Shown: positions 27,967-35,466 of the stretch, in pieces | Layout of the letters: each line of letters opens with the position of its first letter | Numbering within the stretch: position 1 is the first letter of the stretch | DNA from: Haliovirga abyssi | GTDB taxonomy: Bacteria; Fusobacteriota; Fusobacteriia; Fusobacteriales; Haliovirgaceae | Assembly (NCBI RefSeq): GCF_030295325.1 | Contig: NZ_AP027059.1 | Coordinates: 1,794,637-1,858,636 of the forward strand | Length of the DNA stretch: 64,000 nt | Reading direction: 5' to 3' | Program-made: the position numbers and the translations under genes | The notes under the pieces: model-generated | Told to the model about the DNA's origin: nothing | Databases searched by the model: none | Seen by the model: the letters and a program-made list of their open reading frames with translations, nothing else

Positions 27967-29679
27967 TTATATTAAGTCTTCAAAAGTAGTATTGGCTAAT
28001 TTTTTCTTAATAACATTTGCGACAATCTTTTTTACAACGCCTTCATGTTCACTTTTCATTGTTTTTGTAGCTGTAGCTAAAGCACGAATATCATACTGAC
28101 TTGCATAAATTTCAGGAACTTTTTTCTCAAGATTCAAGAAACTATATACAGCCATAATAGCAGAACGTACTGAATATTCTACTGTAAATACACAATCGTT
28201 TTTTATTTCGCAATATTGACCTAAAAAGGCTAGATTAACGCTCCCTTCTGGTATAACTTCTGGTCTGTCACCTTTAACTCTCGGCATAAACTGACTTGTA
28301 ATATAAGGCATCATCGCAGGAATAACAATACATTCATCAATATATTCTTGCATATCATTTTTGTCAATACCAAAATGATATAATAATTCTTGTAATAATT
28401 CCCTACCAGAACATTCGCTCATCTTTTTATCAATAAAATCCCCTTTGTTATCAGGAAACAGTGCATAAGCCCACGCCACTGTAGCATCAGCAGGTTGATT
28501 CTTAAACTGCGGTTGCCTGTTTACAGTTACACTTAATAACCAGTTAGAATCTTTTACTGTAATAATACCACCTGTAGCAGTTTTATTAGGAAGAAATTCT
28601 CGTTCCGCAAAACTTTCTAAAAGTTTACGCATTTTCGTACCTTTTGCAGTAATAGTATATGACTCCCATTTTGTTTTATCTATGTCACTACAGAAAACTT
28701 CTGGATTACCAAAAGATTTGTCTTTTTTTGCAATTTTTTTCCACAAACTCCAAACTGCTCCTTCACTTTTATCTAAAATTGGTGCATTTTCCATATCTCC
28801 AAGTGTAGAATTTTCTGTCATAGACCCATTAGTAAAAAATACGAAATCATCAGATGTTGTCTTTATAACTTCTTCACTATTCTCCTTATTTATATGTATT
28901 CCTGTTACAGTTTTTTTATTATCAGAAAAATCAATATCTAAATCAGTAACTATAGTATTAAATACAAAATTTACTCCTTTTGATTCTAATAATTTTTTCA
29001 ATGGAAGTATCAAAGAATCATATTGATTGTACTTAGTAAATAATAAGTCTCTCATTGTACTCATACCAGGCATTAAATGGATAAAACGTTGCATATACCG
29101 TTTCATTTCTACAACACTATGCCACGTCTCAAAAGCAAACATACTCCTCCAATAAAGCCACATATCTGTATCTAAAAATGATTTATCAAAATATTCTTCA
29201 ACTGTTTTTGCACCAAGATCTTCTTCTTTTGTAAGCAATAATTTAGTTAACTCTTTTGTGTGCTTTTCCTTTAAACCTAAATCTGTTTTACGATGTTTTT
29301 CTCCTCTGTTAAAAATAACTCTAACATTAGAAAAATTTGGATCGTTCTCATTTATTTCTCTAAATTCATCTAAAACAGTACGACCTTCTTCTTCGATAGA
29401 TGGTACCCCCGAATATAAGTCCCATAAACATTCGTAATGTGCTTCCATCTCTCTTCCACCACGTGCAATAAATCCATTTTCAGGATTTCCAGCACCATCC
29501 ATTGCTCCACCAGATATTCCATCTTGCTCAAAAATAGTTATTTGATTCCCTTCCATATGTCCATCACGCATTAAATATTCTGCGGCCGCCAATGATCCTA
29601 TTCCTGCTCCAATCAAAAATGCTCTTTTCTTTTCAATTCCCTTAGGCTTGCGAGTATTAATTCTTTGATAATTATTCAT
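27967..29679 (-). CDS. ohyA: Oleate hydratase
   Basis: The FAD enzyme adds water to the cis-9 double bond of oleic acid to give 10-hydroxystearate. The 570 residues match the family well: FAD motif FLIGAGIGSLAAAEYLMRDGHMEGN (about 21-45), GGREMEAHYECLWDLYSGVPS with the catalytic acidic residues near 77-83, MFAFETWHSVVEMKRYMQRFIHLMPG, and FLGQYCEIKNDCVFTVEYSVRSAIMAVYS. It stands alone with its own promoter and terminator. Likely roles are detoxification of host or environmental unsaturated fatty acids. It looks acquired relative to its AT-rich neighbours, but this is inference. Confidence 0.96.
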   Translation of the reverse strand: MNNYQRINTRKPKGIEKKRAFLIGAGIGSLAAAEYLMRDGHMEGNQITIFEQDGISGGAMDGAGNPENGFIARGGREMEAHYECLWDLYSGVPSIEEEGRTVLDEFREINENDPNFSNVRVIFNRGEKHRKTDLGLKEKHTKELTKLLLTKEEDLGAKTVEEYFDKSFLDTDMWLYWRSMFAFETWHSVVEMKRYMQRFIHLMPGMSTMRDLLFTKYNQYDSLILPLKKLLESKGVNFVFNTIVTDLDIDFSDNKKTVTGIHINKENSEEVIKTTSDDFVFFTNGSMTENSTLGDMENAPILDKSEGAVWSLWKKIAKKDKSFGNPEVFCSDIDKTKWESYTITAKGTKMRKLLESFAEREFLPNKTATGGIITVKDSNWLLSVTVNRQPQFKNQPADATVAWAYALFPDNKGDFIDKKMSECSGRELLQELLYHFGIDKNDMQEYIDECIVIPAMMPYITSQFMPRVKGDRPEVIPEGSVNLAFLGQYCEIKNDCVFTVEYSVRSAIMAVYSFLNLEKKVPEIYASQYDIRALATATKTMKSEHEGVVKKIVANVIKKKLANTTFEDLI

Positions 29680-29720
29680 GATGTACCCCCTTTTTTAATT
29701 TTTTCATAATCCAACTCTAA

Positions 29721-29750
29721 ATTATACTCTATAGTTTACACTATCGTCAA
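29721..29750 (-). promoter_or_regulatory. Promoter of the oleate hydratase gene with a dyad in the spacer
   Basis: On the minus strand TTGACG (29745-29750) and TATAAT (29721-29726) are 18 bases apart. The spacer contains the dyad ATAGTGTAAACTAT (29731-29744). A dyad inside a long spacer is the layout recognised by MerR-family regulators. Confidence 0.55.
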
Positions 29751-29821
29751 TAATTTTTTTGAAATAGATACTTTTAAATTAATATAATGAGTACTTATAT
29801 ATATTTTTTTATTTTTTTTAT

Positions 29822-30874
29822 TTATGAAATTTTTGACAAATCAGAAATAAATTTATCCACCATTTCTTCTTTAGTTGCCCAAGAAGTTACAAGTCTAATT
29901 GTAGAACTATTATTATCTATTTTTTCCCATATATGAAATCCATATTTATCCCCTATTTTTTCTATTACTTTATTGGAAAATATCGGAAAAATTTGATTTG
30001 TTGTTGACTCACTTAAAAATTTATATCCTAATTTTTTAATTTCAACACTTAATTTTTTTGCCATTAAATTTGCATGAGTAGCTAATTCAAAATACAGTTC
30101 ATCTTTAAACAGTTCTAAAAATTGTATTCCAATTATTCTGCCTTTTGCTAATAAAGCTCCTCTTTGTTTTAGATAATATCTAAAATCTTTTTTTAATTCA
30201 CTATTTATAATTACTAAAGCTTCTCCTAAAAGAGCTCCATTTTTCGTTCCACCAATATAAAAAACATCCACTAAATTAGATATCTCCTCTAAAGTTAAAT
30301 CACTTTCTTCTGAGCATAATCCTGCTCCTAATCTAGCTCCATCTAAATAAAGGTATAAATTGTTATTTTTACAAAAATTTGATATTTTTTCTAATTCTTT
30401 CTTTTTATATATAGTTCCAATTTCTGTAGAGTTTGATATAAATACCATTTTTGGTTTTACCATATGTTCATCGATATGTAAATCTAAAACTGATTTTATT
30501 AAGTCAACTGTAATTTTACCATCACTACTTTTTACTGTATTTACTTTATGGCCTGTTGCTTCTATTGCTCCTGTTTCATGTACTGATATATGACCAGTTT
30601 CTAAGGCTATTACTGATTCATATGATCTTAACATTGACGAAATAGCAATTAAATTGGTTTGTGTACCCCCTGAAAGAAAATGTATATCTAATTCTTTATT
30701 ATTCATTTTATTTTTTAACAGTTGTTTTGCTTTTTCTGAATATTCATCATTTCCATATCCATTTTGTTGCTCAAAGTTAGTGTCTATAAGAGCTTTTAAA
30801 ATTCTTTCATGAGCACCTTCACTGTAATCATCTTTAAAATTATATACTTTTTTTTCATTTGTAATATTTGTCAT
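29822..30874 (-). CDS. Threonine aldolase / beta-eliminating lyase family enzyme
   Basis: This PLP enzyme of 350 residues resembles low-specificity L-threonine aldolases, which split threonine into glycine and acetaldehyde. Visible are DDYSEGAHERILKAL, FLSGGTQTNLIAI (cofactor phosphate region), SVHETGAIEATGHKV, LYLDGARLGAGL (the cofactor-binding Asp and Arg), and DVFYIGGTKNGALLGEALVI with the Schiff-base Lys. It has no partner genes close by; the flanks hold the oleate hydratase promoter region and a repeat. Substrate could also be another beta-hydroxy amino acid. Confidence 0.88.
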   Translation of the reverse strand: MTNITNEKKVYNFKDDYSEGAHERILKALIDTNFEQQNGYGNDEYSEKAKQLLKNKMNNKELDIHFLSGGTQTNLIAISSMLRSYESVIALETGHISVHETGAIEATGHKVNTVKSSDGKITVDLIKSVLDLHIDEHMVKPKMVFISNSTEIGTIYKKKELEKISNFCKNNNLYLYLDGARLGAGLCSEESDLTLEEISNLVDVFYIGGTKNGALLGEALVIINSELKKDFRYYLKQRGALLAKGRIIGIQFLELFKDELYFELATHANLMAKKLSVEIKKLGYKFLSESTTNQIFPIFSNKVIEKIGDKYGFHIWEKIDNNSSTIRLVTSWATKEEMVDKFISDLSKIS

Positions 30875-30899
30875 TAGTTCCTCCTCGAAGTAAAATTTT

Positions 30900-31110
30900 A
30901 TGTTTTAGGAACGTTTAAAAAATAAGTTTCTCATTTTTTGTTATAAAAACGCTTAAAGAACATTTAAAAAGTAATTTTATATATTTTATTATAAAAACGC
31001 TTGAATCGTTGCGTATTTTATAATAAAATGATAAGGTTGTTTTTAAATCGTTCCTAAACCATTGCGTATTTTAAAACAAAATCGGAAGGTTATTTTTAAG
31101 CCGTTCCTTA
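30900..31110. repeat. Compound TAGGAACG repeat, about 210 bp
   Basis: The stretch starts TTAGGAACGTTTAAAAAATAA and ends TTTTTAAGCCGTTCCTTAG. In between lie internal copies of the arm (AAAACGCTTAAAG, AAAACGCTTGAATCGTTGCG, AAACCATTGCGTATTTTA). It looks like two or three copies inserted in or beside one another. There is no gene between 30875 and 31114. Confidence 0.7.
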
Positions 31111-31114
31111 GTTA

Positions 31115-31498
31115 TTATTTTTTTATTTTCTTCATAAATTCTTTAGAATTCACTATAAATCTTGTATGATTTCCTATCCCTATTTTTCCATCTTCATCGC
31201 TAACCGTTAATTTAAACTTTAATTTTTTTCCATCAATTTCTATTAATTCTGATATACATTCAACTTTTTTAGCTACCAAAGTTGCTTTTATATGTTTTAT
31301 ATCTACTGCAATCCCTACTGTTGTTTCTCCTTCTTCTAATAATGGATTTACACATTCTTCTGATGTATATTCCATAAATGCTATCATTGATGGAGTAGAA
31401 TATACTTTCAATACTCCTGATCCCACTTTATCTGCTAATTCCTCTCTTTTTACTTCTCTTTTACATTTTTTTATTAATCCTATTTTTAATTCTTCCAT
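31115..31498 (-). CDS. FlK-type acyl-CoA thioesterase
   Basis: The 127 residues form one hot-dog fold. The catalytic triad of fluoroacetyl-CoA thioesterase (Thr42, Glu50, His76 in FlK) is matched with identical spacing by T35 (VYSTPSM), E43 (AFMEYTSEE) and H69 (DIKHIKATLVAKKVE). Most bacterial homologues do not act on fluoroacetate; they probably hydrolyse other short or toxic acyl-CoAs. It has its own promoter about 105 bases upstream and sits downstream of the hydrogenase operon terminator. Confidence 0.88.
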   Translation of the reverse strand: MEELKIGLIKKCKREVKREELADKVGSGVLKVYSTPSMIAFMEYTSEECVNPLLEEGETTVGIAVDIKHIKATLVAKKVECISELIEIDGKKLKFKLTVSDEDGKIGIGNHTRFIVNSKEFMKKIKK

Positions 31499-31611
31499 TT
31501 TTCTCCCTTCTTTGCAATAAATTAAGCCATTTTTCCAACCATCTCACCACAGGAAGTTAGAAATTAAACTCAAATCAACATTTAATATGTTTTTATCTCA
31601 TATTTATTTTT

Positions 31612-31641
31612 ATTATACTACAAATCTATTACCTTTGACAA
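31612..31641 (-). promoter_or_regulatory. Promoter of the thioesterase gene
   Basis: On the minus strand TTGTCA (31636-31641) and TATAAT (31612-31617) are 18 bases apart. Confidence 0.55.
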
Positions 31642-31698
31642 ACACTTATTTTTTATAATAAGAATAAATTTATACTTTTCTAGTAAATAAATAAATTC

Positions 31699-31728
31699 AA
31701 ATACCTCGAAGCAAGCTTCGAGGTATTT
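31699..31728 (-). terminator. Terminator of the hydrogenase operon
   Basis: AAATACCTCGAAGC pairs with GCTTCGAGGTATTT around two bases. The following T-rich tract is moderate. It begins about 20 bases after the hydrogenase stop codon. Confidence 0.7.
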
Positions 31729-31749
31729 AACAAAATACTCTAAATAAAT

Positions 31750-33168
31750 TTATTTTTTTATCTTTTTCAAAACAGCATTTGCTACATTAGGATTTACCAT
31801 TATTCCAGGTCCACAAATACATCCACCTTCACATGCCATCCCTTCCATCAAATCAAATTTTTCATTTTTCAGTTTAGAAAACAGTTCTTTACTTTCTTTT
31901 AATCCATCCATTTTAATACAACTTATCTCTTTTCCTTCTAATTTATTAATTACAGCTTGAGCAACTCCGCCTGAATGTGCAAAATTCCACCCATCAAAAG
32001 AACCTTCATAATCAACATCTTCTATCTCTGCTGGCTCTACTCCACAACTTATAAATAATGCTCCTAATTCTTCAAATGTAATAACATAATCAACTATTTC
32101 TCTATTTATATCTTCATTTTTTTTTGCAATACACGGTCCTATAAATACTATTTCACAATCCTCTTCTTCTTTTATTTTTTTTGCTAAAGCTATCATTGGA
32201 GAATCAGAAGGAGATATATTTTTTATATAATCTTTTTGATGTTTTTTTATATAATCTACAAATGCAGGGCAACAAGATGTTGTCACTAATTCATTAGAAT
32301 TTTCTATATATTCACTTTCTTCTTCTGCAACCATATCTGCTCCTAATGCCACTTCATAAGCTTTATTAAATCCTGCTCTTTTTAATCCATTTTTTATTTG
32401 TCCTATTGTAACTTTAGGTCCAAATTGTCCTGCTACAGATGGAGCAAAAATAGCTATAACACTTCTTTTATTATCTTTTTTTATTCTATTTAATACTTTT
32501 ATTAAATCTAATTTTGATTCTATTGCTCCAAAAGGACAAGCTATATAACAACTTCCACAATTAACACATTTTTCCTCTTCTATTTTAGGAGTTCCATTTG
32601 GATTTTTAGTTATTGCTTTTAATTCACATGAGTTTTCACATGGCCTTTCTAATTTTACTATAGAATAATAACTACAAGCTCGTGCACACAATCCACACCC
32701 AATACATTTATCCAAATCTATTTTAGCTTTTGAATTTTCAATAGTAATCGCATTTTTAGGACACACCGATTTACATGAGTGTTCTATACAATTTCTACAA
32801 AGATCCGTAACATAATATTTATTTGACGGACACACATCACACGCCTCTTCTATTATCTGCAATATTTTAGAAGAGTTACTATATTTAGAATTTTTTTCTA
32901 AAATTTCATCTATATTTTCAGCCACTTCATACATTTCCATATCTTTTGACTTTTCATAATCCATTCCTAAATATATTTTTATTCTCTGATTTAATATTTC
33001 TCTTTCTTGATAAATAGATTCTCTATATTTAGCTTCATTACCTGGTAATATTTTTTTTGAAAGTTTCGGTAACTCTTTTTTCAAATTATTATTTATTGTG
33101 GCTCTTGCTAATTCTATTAAAGTTTTTCTTCTTAATTTTATTTTTTCATTTAAAATAAAGTTACGCAT
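31750..33168 (-). CDS. Monomeric [FeFe] hydrogenase with ferredoxin-type clusters
   Basis: The 472 residues combine an N-terminal helical part, several 4Fe-4S cluster motifs (C124-C136; C155, C158, C161, C165; C201, C204, C207, C211) and an H-cluster domain. The three H-cluster signatures are TSCCPAF (C299, C300), GPCIAKK (C346) and GMACEGGC (C446, C450). The second one has Gly instead of the Met seen in classical group A enzymes, which points to the group B type common in clostridia. It would make or sense H2 with reduced ferredoxin. It is the last gene of a set with two small ferredoxins, PAS and SpoIIE genes. Confidence 0.92.
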   Translation of the reverse strand: MRNFILNEKIKLRRKTLIELARATINNNLKKELPKLSKKILPGNEAKYRESIYQEREILNQRIKIYLGMDYEKSKDMEMYEVAENIDEILEKNSKYSNSSKILQIIEEACDVCPSNKYYVTDLCRNCIEHSCKSVCPKNAITIENSKAKIDLDKCIGCGLCARACSYYSIVKLERPCENSCELKAITKNPNGTPKIEEEKCVNCGSCYIACPFGAIESKLDLIKVLNRIKKDNKRSVIAIFAPSVAGQFGPKVTIGQIKNGLKRAGFNKAYEVALGADMVAEEESEYIENSNELVTTSCCPAFVDYIKKHQKDYIKNISPSDSPMIALAKKIKEEEDCEIVFIGPCIAKKNEDINREIVDYVITFEELGALFISCGVEPAEIEDVDYEGSFDGWNFAHSGGVAQAVINKLEGKEISCIKMDGLKESKELFSKLKNEKFDLMEGMACEGGCICGPGIMVNPNVANAVLKKIKK

Positions 33169-33414
33169 TTATACCTCCTTTAAATCCTTTACTATTTGAA
33201 TTAATTTTTCCTCATTCATATCTTCATAAAACTTTCCATTTATTTCTACTATAGGCGGAATTTTTTCTCCATTACAAAATCCAAAACAAGTTGCAAAACC
33301 CACTTCTATATCATCTGTTATTTCTAATGGAAATTTTTTCTTTATATCCACTAAACTTGAAGACCCCATTAAATGGCATGTTGTACCTACACATATTTTT
33401 ATTTTTACTTTCAT
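33169..33414 (-). CDS. Thioredoxin-like 2Fe-2S ferredoxin (NuoE-like)
   Basis: This 81-residue protein has the four Cys of the thioredoxin-like 2Fe-2S fold: C8 and C13 (KICVGTTCHLMGS), C43 and C47 (ATCFGFCNGE). The same domain forms NuoE/HydC subunits. It probably passes electrons to or from the hydrogenase, whose start is one base after its stop codon. A second protein of the same fold is encoded at the head of the operon. Confidence 0.88.
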   Translation of the reverse strand: MKVKIKICVGTTCHLMGSSSLVDIKKKFPLEITDDIEVGFATCFGFCNGEKIPPIVEINGKFYEDMNEEKLIQIVKDLKEV

Positions 33415-33454
33415 TTTTTTCTCCTTTCTTACAATATAATTTTCGAATTTTTCT

Positions 33455-34615
33455 CTAACAATACTCTATATTTACTGTTTTCCCCAATCTCTCCAAATTT
33501 TTAGATAATCCTCTTATTAACGTTGATCTAATTGACATATCAAATGGCAAATTCGGATTATGGTAAAATGCATTAACTTTTCTTCCTACTAATATATTCA
33601 CTTCATCACATTCAGTTAATATACTAAATAATTTTTCTCCGGAATTCATCTTTTCGGGAATGTTTATTTCATGCATATTATCTTTACACTTATCCAACAT
33701 TCTATTTAAATATTTCAGAGTTAATACCCCTTCTGTTATTAAATCAACCCCTTTCATTGTTCCTGTTGGAGGTAATTTCCCTAATTTTTCTCCTTCTAAC
33801 TTTATTTCTATTTCTTCATCTAAAACTCTACTAACTATATTTGAAGTTGTTCCTCCACAAATAACTTTTTTCCCTATTCTGCTGAAAAATCTCTTTACGT
33901 AATATTCATCTGTTTTTGGATTAAGCGGCGGACCTGTAAATATTGTAGCTATTGGGTTTTCTATAGATTTTATACCTATTAACGTCGAATCATCTCCCGG
34001 CTCAAATCCGTAATAGCTTTCTGTAACTGCTATTAAACTATCAACAATATATTTTATTTCTCTAGTTTTTCTATACATTCTTTTTAAATAATTTGCTATA
34101 TTTTCTTCTCCCCATCCAAAATTCATTAATCTTCCCAAACCTGCATGAACTAATCCATCTGACATTATAAAAATAAAGTCTTCTGCAAAAATTTCAAATT
34201 CTGTTATTTTTATATCTTTTTCATTTATTCTTTTTGTAATATATTTTGGCTTATATAATTCTCCTTTTGTCAATATTACAGGGGATGGATTATCATAATT
34301 TATTATTTTCACTTTTCCTGATTTAAAAATCTGTACTAATGTAAATGTAGAATATGCAATCCCACGCACTTTACATACTGGAAGAGTTTTTGTGATTGTG
34401 TCTACAATTTCTTCAATTTTTACCCCTTTTTTATACATTGTGCCAATAATCTCTGTTGTTAAAATCGAAAGTATACTTGCCTTTATTCCACTTCCCATTC
34501 CATCTGATAATATTATCAATTTAGAATCTTCTGTTTTTCCCAATTGATAATTATCTCCACATACCTGCTCTCCAAATTTATTTAAGCTATTTTTGTATAC
34601 AGTAGCAGAAATCAT
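33455..34615 (-). CDS. SpoIIE-type PP2C phosphatase with an extra C-terminal domain
   Basis: From the ATG at 34615 (AGGTGATTAAA upstream) the protein has 386 residues. Residues 1-220 are a PP2C/SpoIIE phosphatase: GDNYQL, ILSDGMGSGIKAS (metal Asp), FIMSDGLVHAGLG and PGDDSTLIG. The C-terminal 165 residues (ATIFTGPPLNPKTDEYYVKRFF... CGGTTSNIVSR... TEGVLTLKYL) form a separate domain found with hydrogenase-linked SpoIIE proteins; I cannot name it. It would dephosphorylate a Ser/Thr-phosphorylated STAS-like partner. A PAS protein gene overlaps or abuts the start, so redox or ligand sensing may control it. Confidence 0.85.
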   Translation of the reverse strand: MISATVYKNSLNKFGEQVCGDNYQLGKTEDSKLIILSDGMGSGIKASILSILTTEIIGTMYKKGVKIEEIVDTITKTLPVCKVRGIAYSTFTLVQIFKSGKVKIINYDNPSPVILTKGELYKPKYITKRINEKDIKITEFEIFAEDFIFIMSDGLVHAGLGRLMNFGWGEENIANYLKRMYRKTREIKYIVDSLIAVTESYYGFEPGDDSTLIGIKSIENPIATIFTGPPLNPKTDEYYVKRFFSRIGKKVICGGTTSNIVSRVLDEEIEIKLEGEKLGKLPPTGTMKGVDLITEGVLTLKYLNRMLDKCKDNMHEINIPEKMNSGEKLFSILTECDEVNILVGRKVNAFYHNPNLPFDMSIRSTLIRGLSKNLERLGKTVNIEYC

Positions 34616-34620
34616 TTTAA

Positions 34621-35118
34621 TCACCTATCCTCTTTTTTTAATATTTCTAATAATTTCACTAAACTTGCTTTTGTTTCCCCTGTAGTTTCTCCTAAAATTG
34701 ATGCTATTTCCTGCCCTACTTTCATCTGTTTATCTACAATTTTTTCCAATTCTCCTATTACTTGTATTTTTAAATTTTTCATCTCTTTTTCATTCTTTTC
34801 TTGCAATGTAATATCATGAAATATTTTTACTATTAAATTTTCATTGTCTATTCTAAACATAACTTCTGACAATATTATTGATTTTTCAGGATACTCTTTT
34901 ATCTGTTTTTTATTTTTTATTTTTCCTATTGTAAAATCTACAAAATCATCTATATCATCAAAAAAATCATTTACAGCTCTTCCAATTACATCAGTCCCAT
35001 TTAGTTTAAACATATTTATAAATCCACTATTAACTGCTTCTACTCTTAAATTCTCATTAACAACCAATACCCCATTAGGGTCATAATCAAATATTTTTTC
35101 CCAAATATTCATACTCAT
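34621..35118 (-). CDS. PAS-domain sensor protein
   Basis: The 165 residues hold one PAS domain (about 8-115: DPNGVLVVNENLRVEAVNSGFINMFKLNGTDVIGRAVNDFFDD) and a C-terminal coiled coil (LQEKNEKEMKNLKIQVIGELEKIVDKQMKVGQ). There is no kinase or DNA-binding output. The neighbour SpoIIE phosphatase, whose start lies 5 bases after this stop, is the likely output. A signal from the hydrogenase redox state is plausible, not shown. Confidence 0.85.
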   Translation of the reverse strand: MSMNIWEKIFDYDPNGVLVVNENLRVEAVNSGFINMFKLNGTDVIGRAVNDFFDDIDDFVDFTIGKIKNKKQIKEYPEKSIILSEVMFRIDNENLIVKIFHDITLQEKNEKEMKNLKIQVIGELEKIVDKQMKVGQEIASILGETTGETKASLVKLLEILKKEDR

Positions 35119-35394
35119 TTAATTTTTCTCCTTTTCTAGCTCTTCTATATAGGGAATTAATTCACTATATAATCTATCTTTACAATTGTTAGGATTATAA
35201 TTTTTAAAAATTTTATCCCCTATTTTTATAGCTACTCCTTGATTACAAGGCCCTAAGCAAAATGAACCTTTCAACTCTAATATGTTATGCTCTGTTCCTT
35301 TATTTAATTTTTCAAATTCATTTTTAAATATTGTTATTATTTTATTTGAACCTTTTAGATAACATGCACTTCCCATACATATGTATATATCCAT
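35119..35394 (-). CDS. Thioredoxin-like 2Fe-2S ferredoxin
   Basis: The start at 35394 (ATG after GGAGGGAAAA) is preferred to a TTG 12 bases upstream. The 91 residues contain C6 and C11 (ICMGSACYLKGS) and C46 and C50 (SFCLGPCNQGV), the 2Fe-2S ligands of the thioredoxin-like ferredoxin fold. It heads the ferredoxin-PAS-SpoIIE-ferredoxin-hydrogenase set, about 70 bases after adhE. It may be an electron carrier or part of the sensing unit. Confidence 0.85.
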   Translation of the reverse strand: MDIYICMGSACYLKGSNKIITIFKNEFEKLNKGTEHNILELKGSFCLGPCNQGVAIKIGDKIFKNYNPNNCKDRLYSELIPYIEELEKEKN

Positions 35395-35436
35395 TTTTCC
35401 CTCCAATTTCTTAATTTTTATCCTAAATAAGCAGAA

Positions 35437-35454
35437 AGGCTCTAAAAAGAGCCT
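35437..35454 (-). terminator. Hairpin between adhE and the hydrogenase set
   Basis: AGGCTC pairs with GAGCCT around TAAAAA; the T-run behind it on the minus strand is short. It could be a leaky terminator, since no promoter is visible before the next gene. Confidence 0.5.
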
Positions 35455-35466
35455 CCCAAAACTGTT

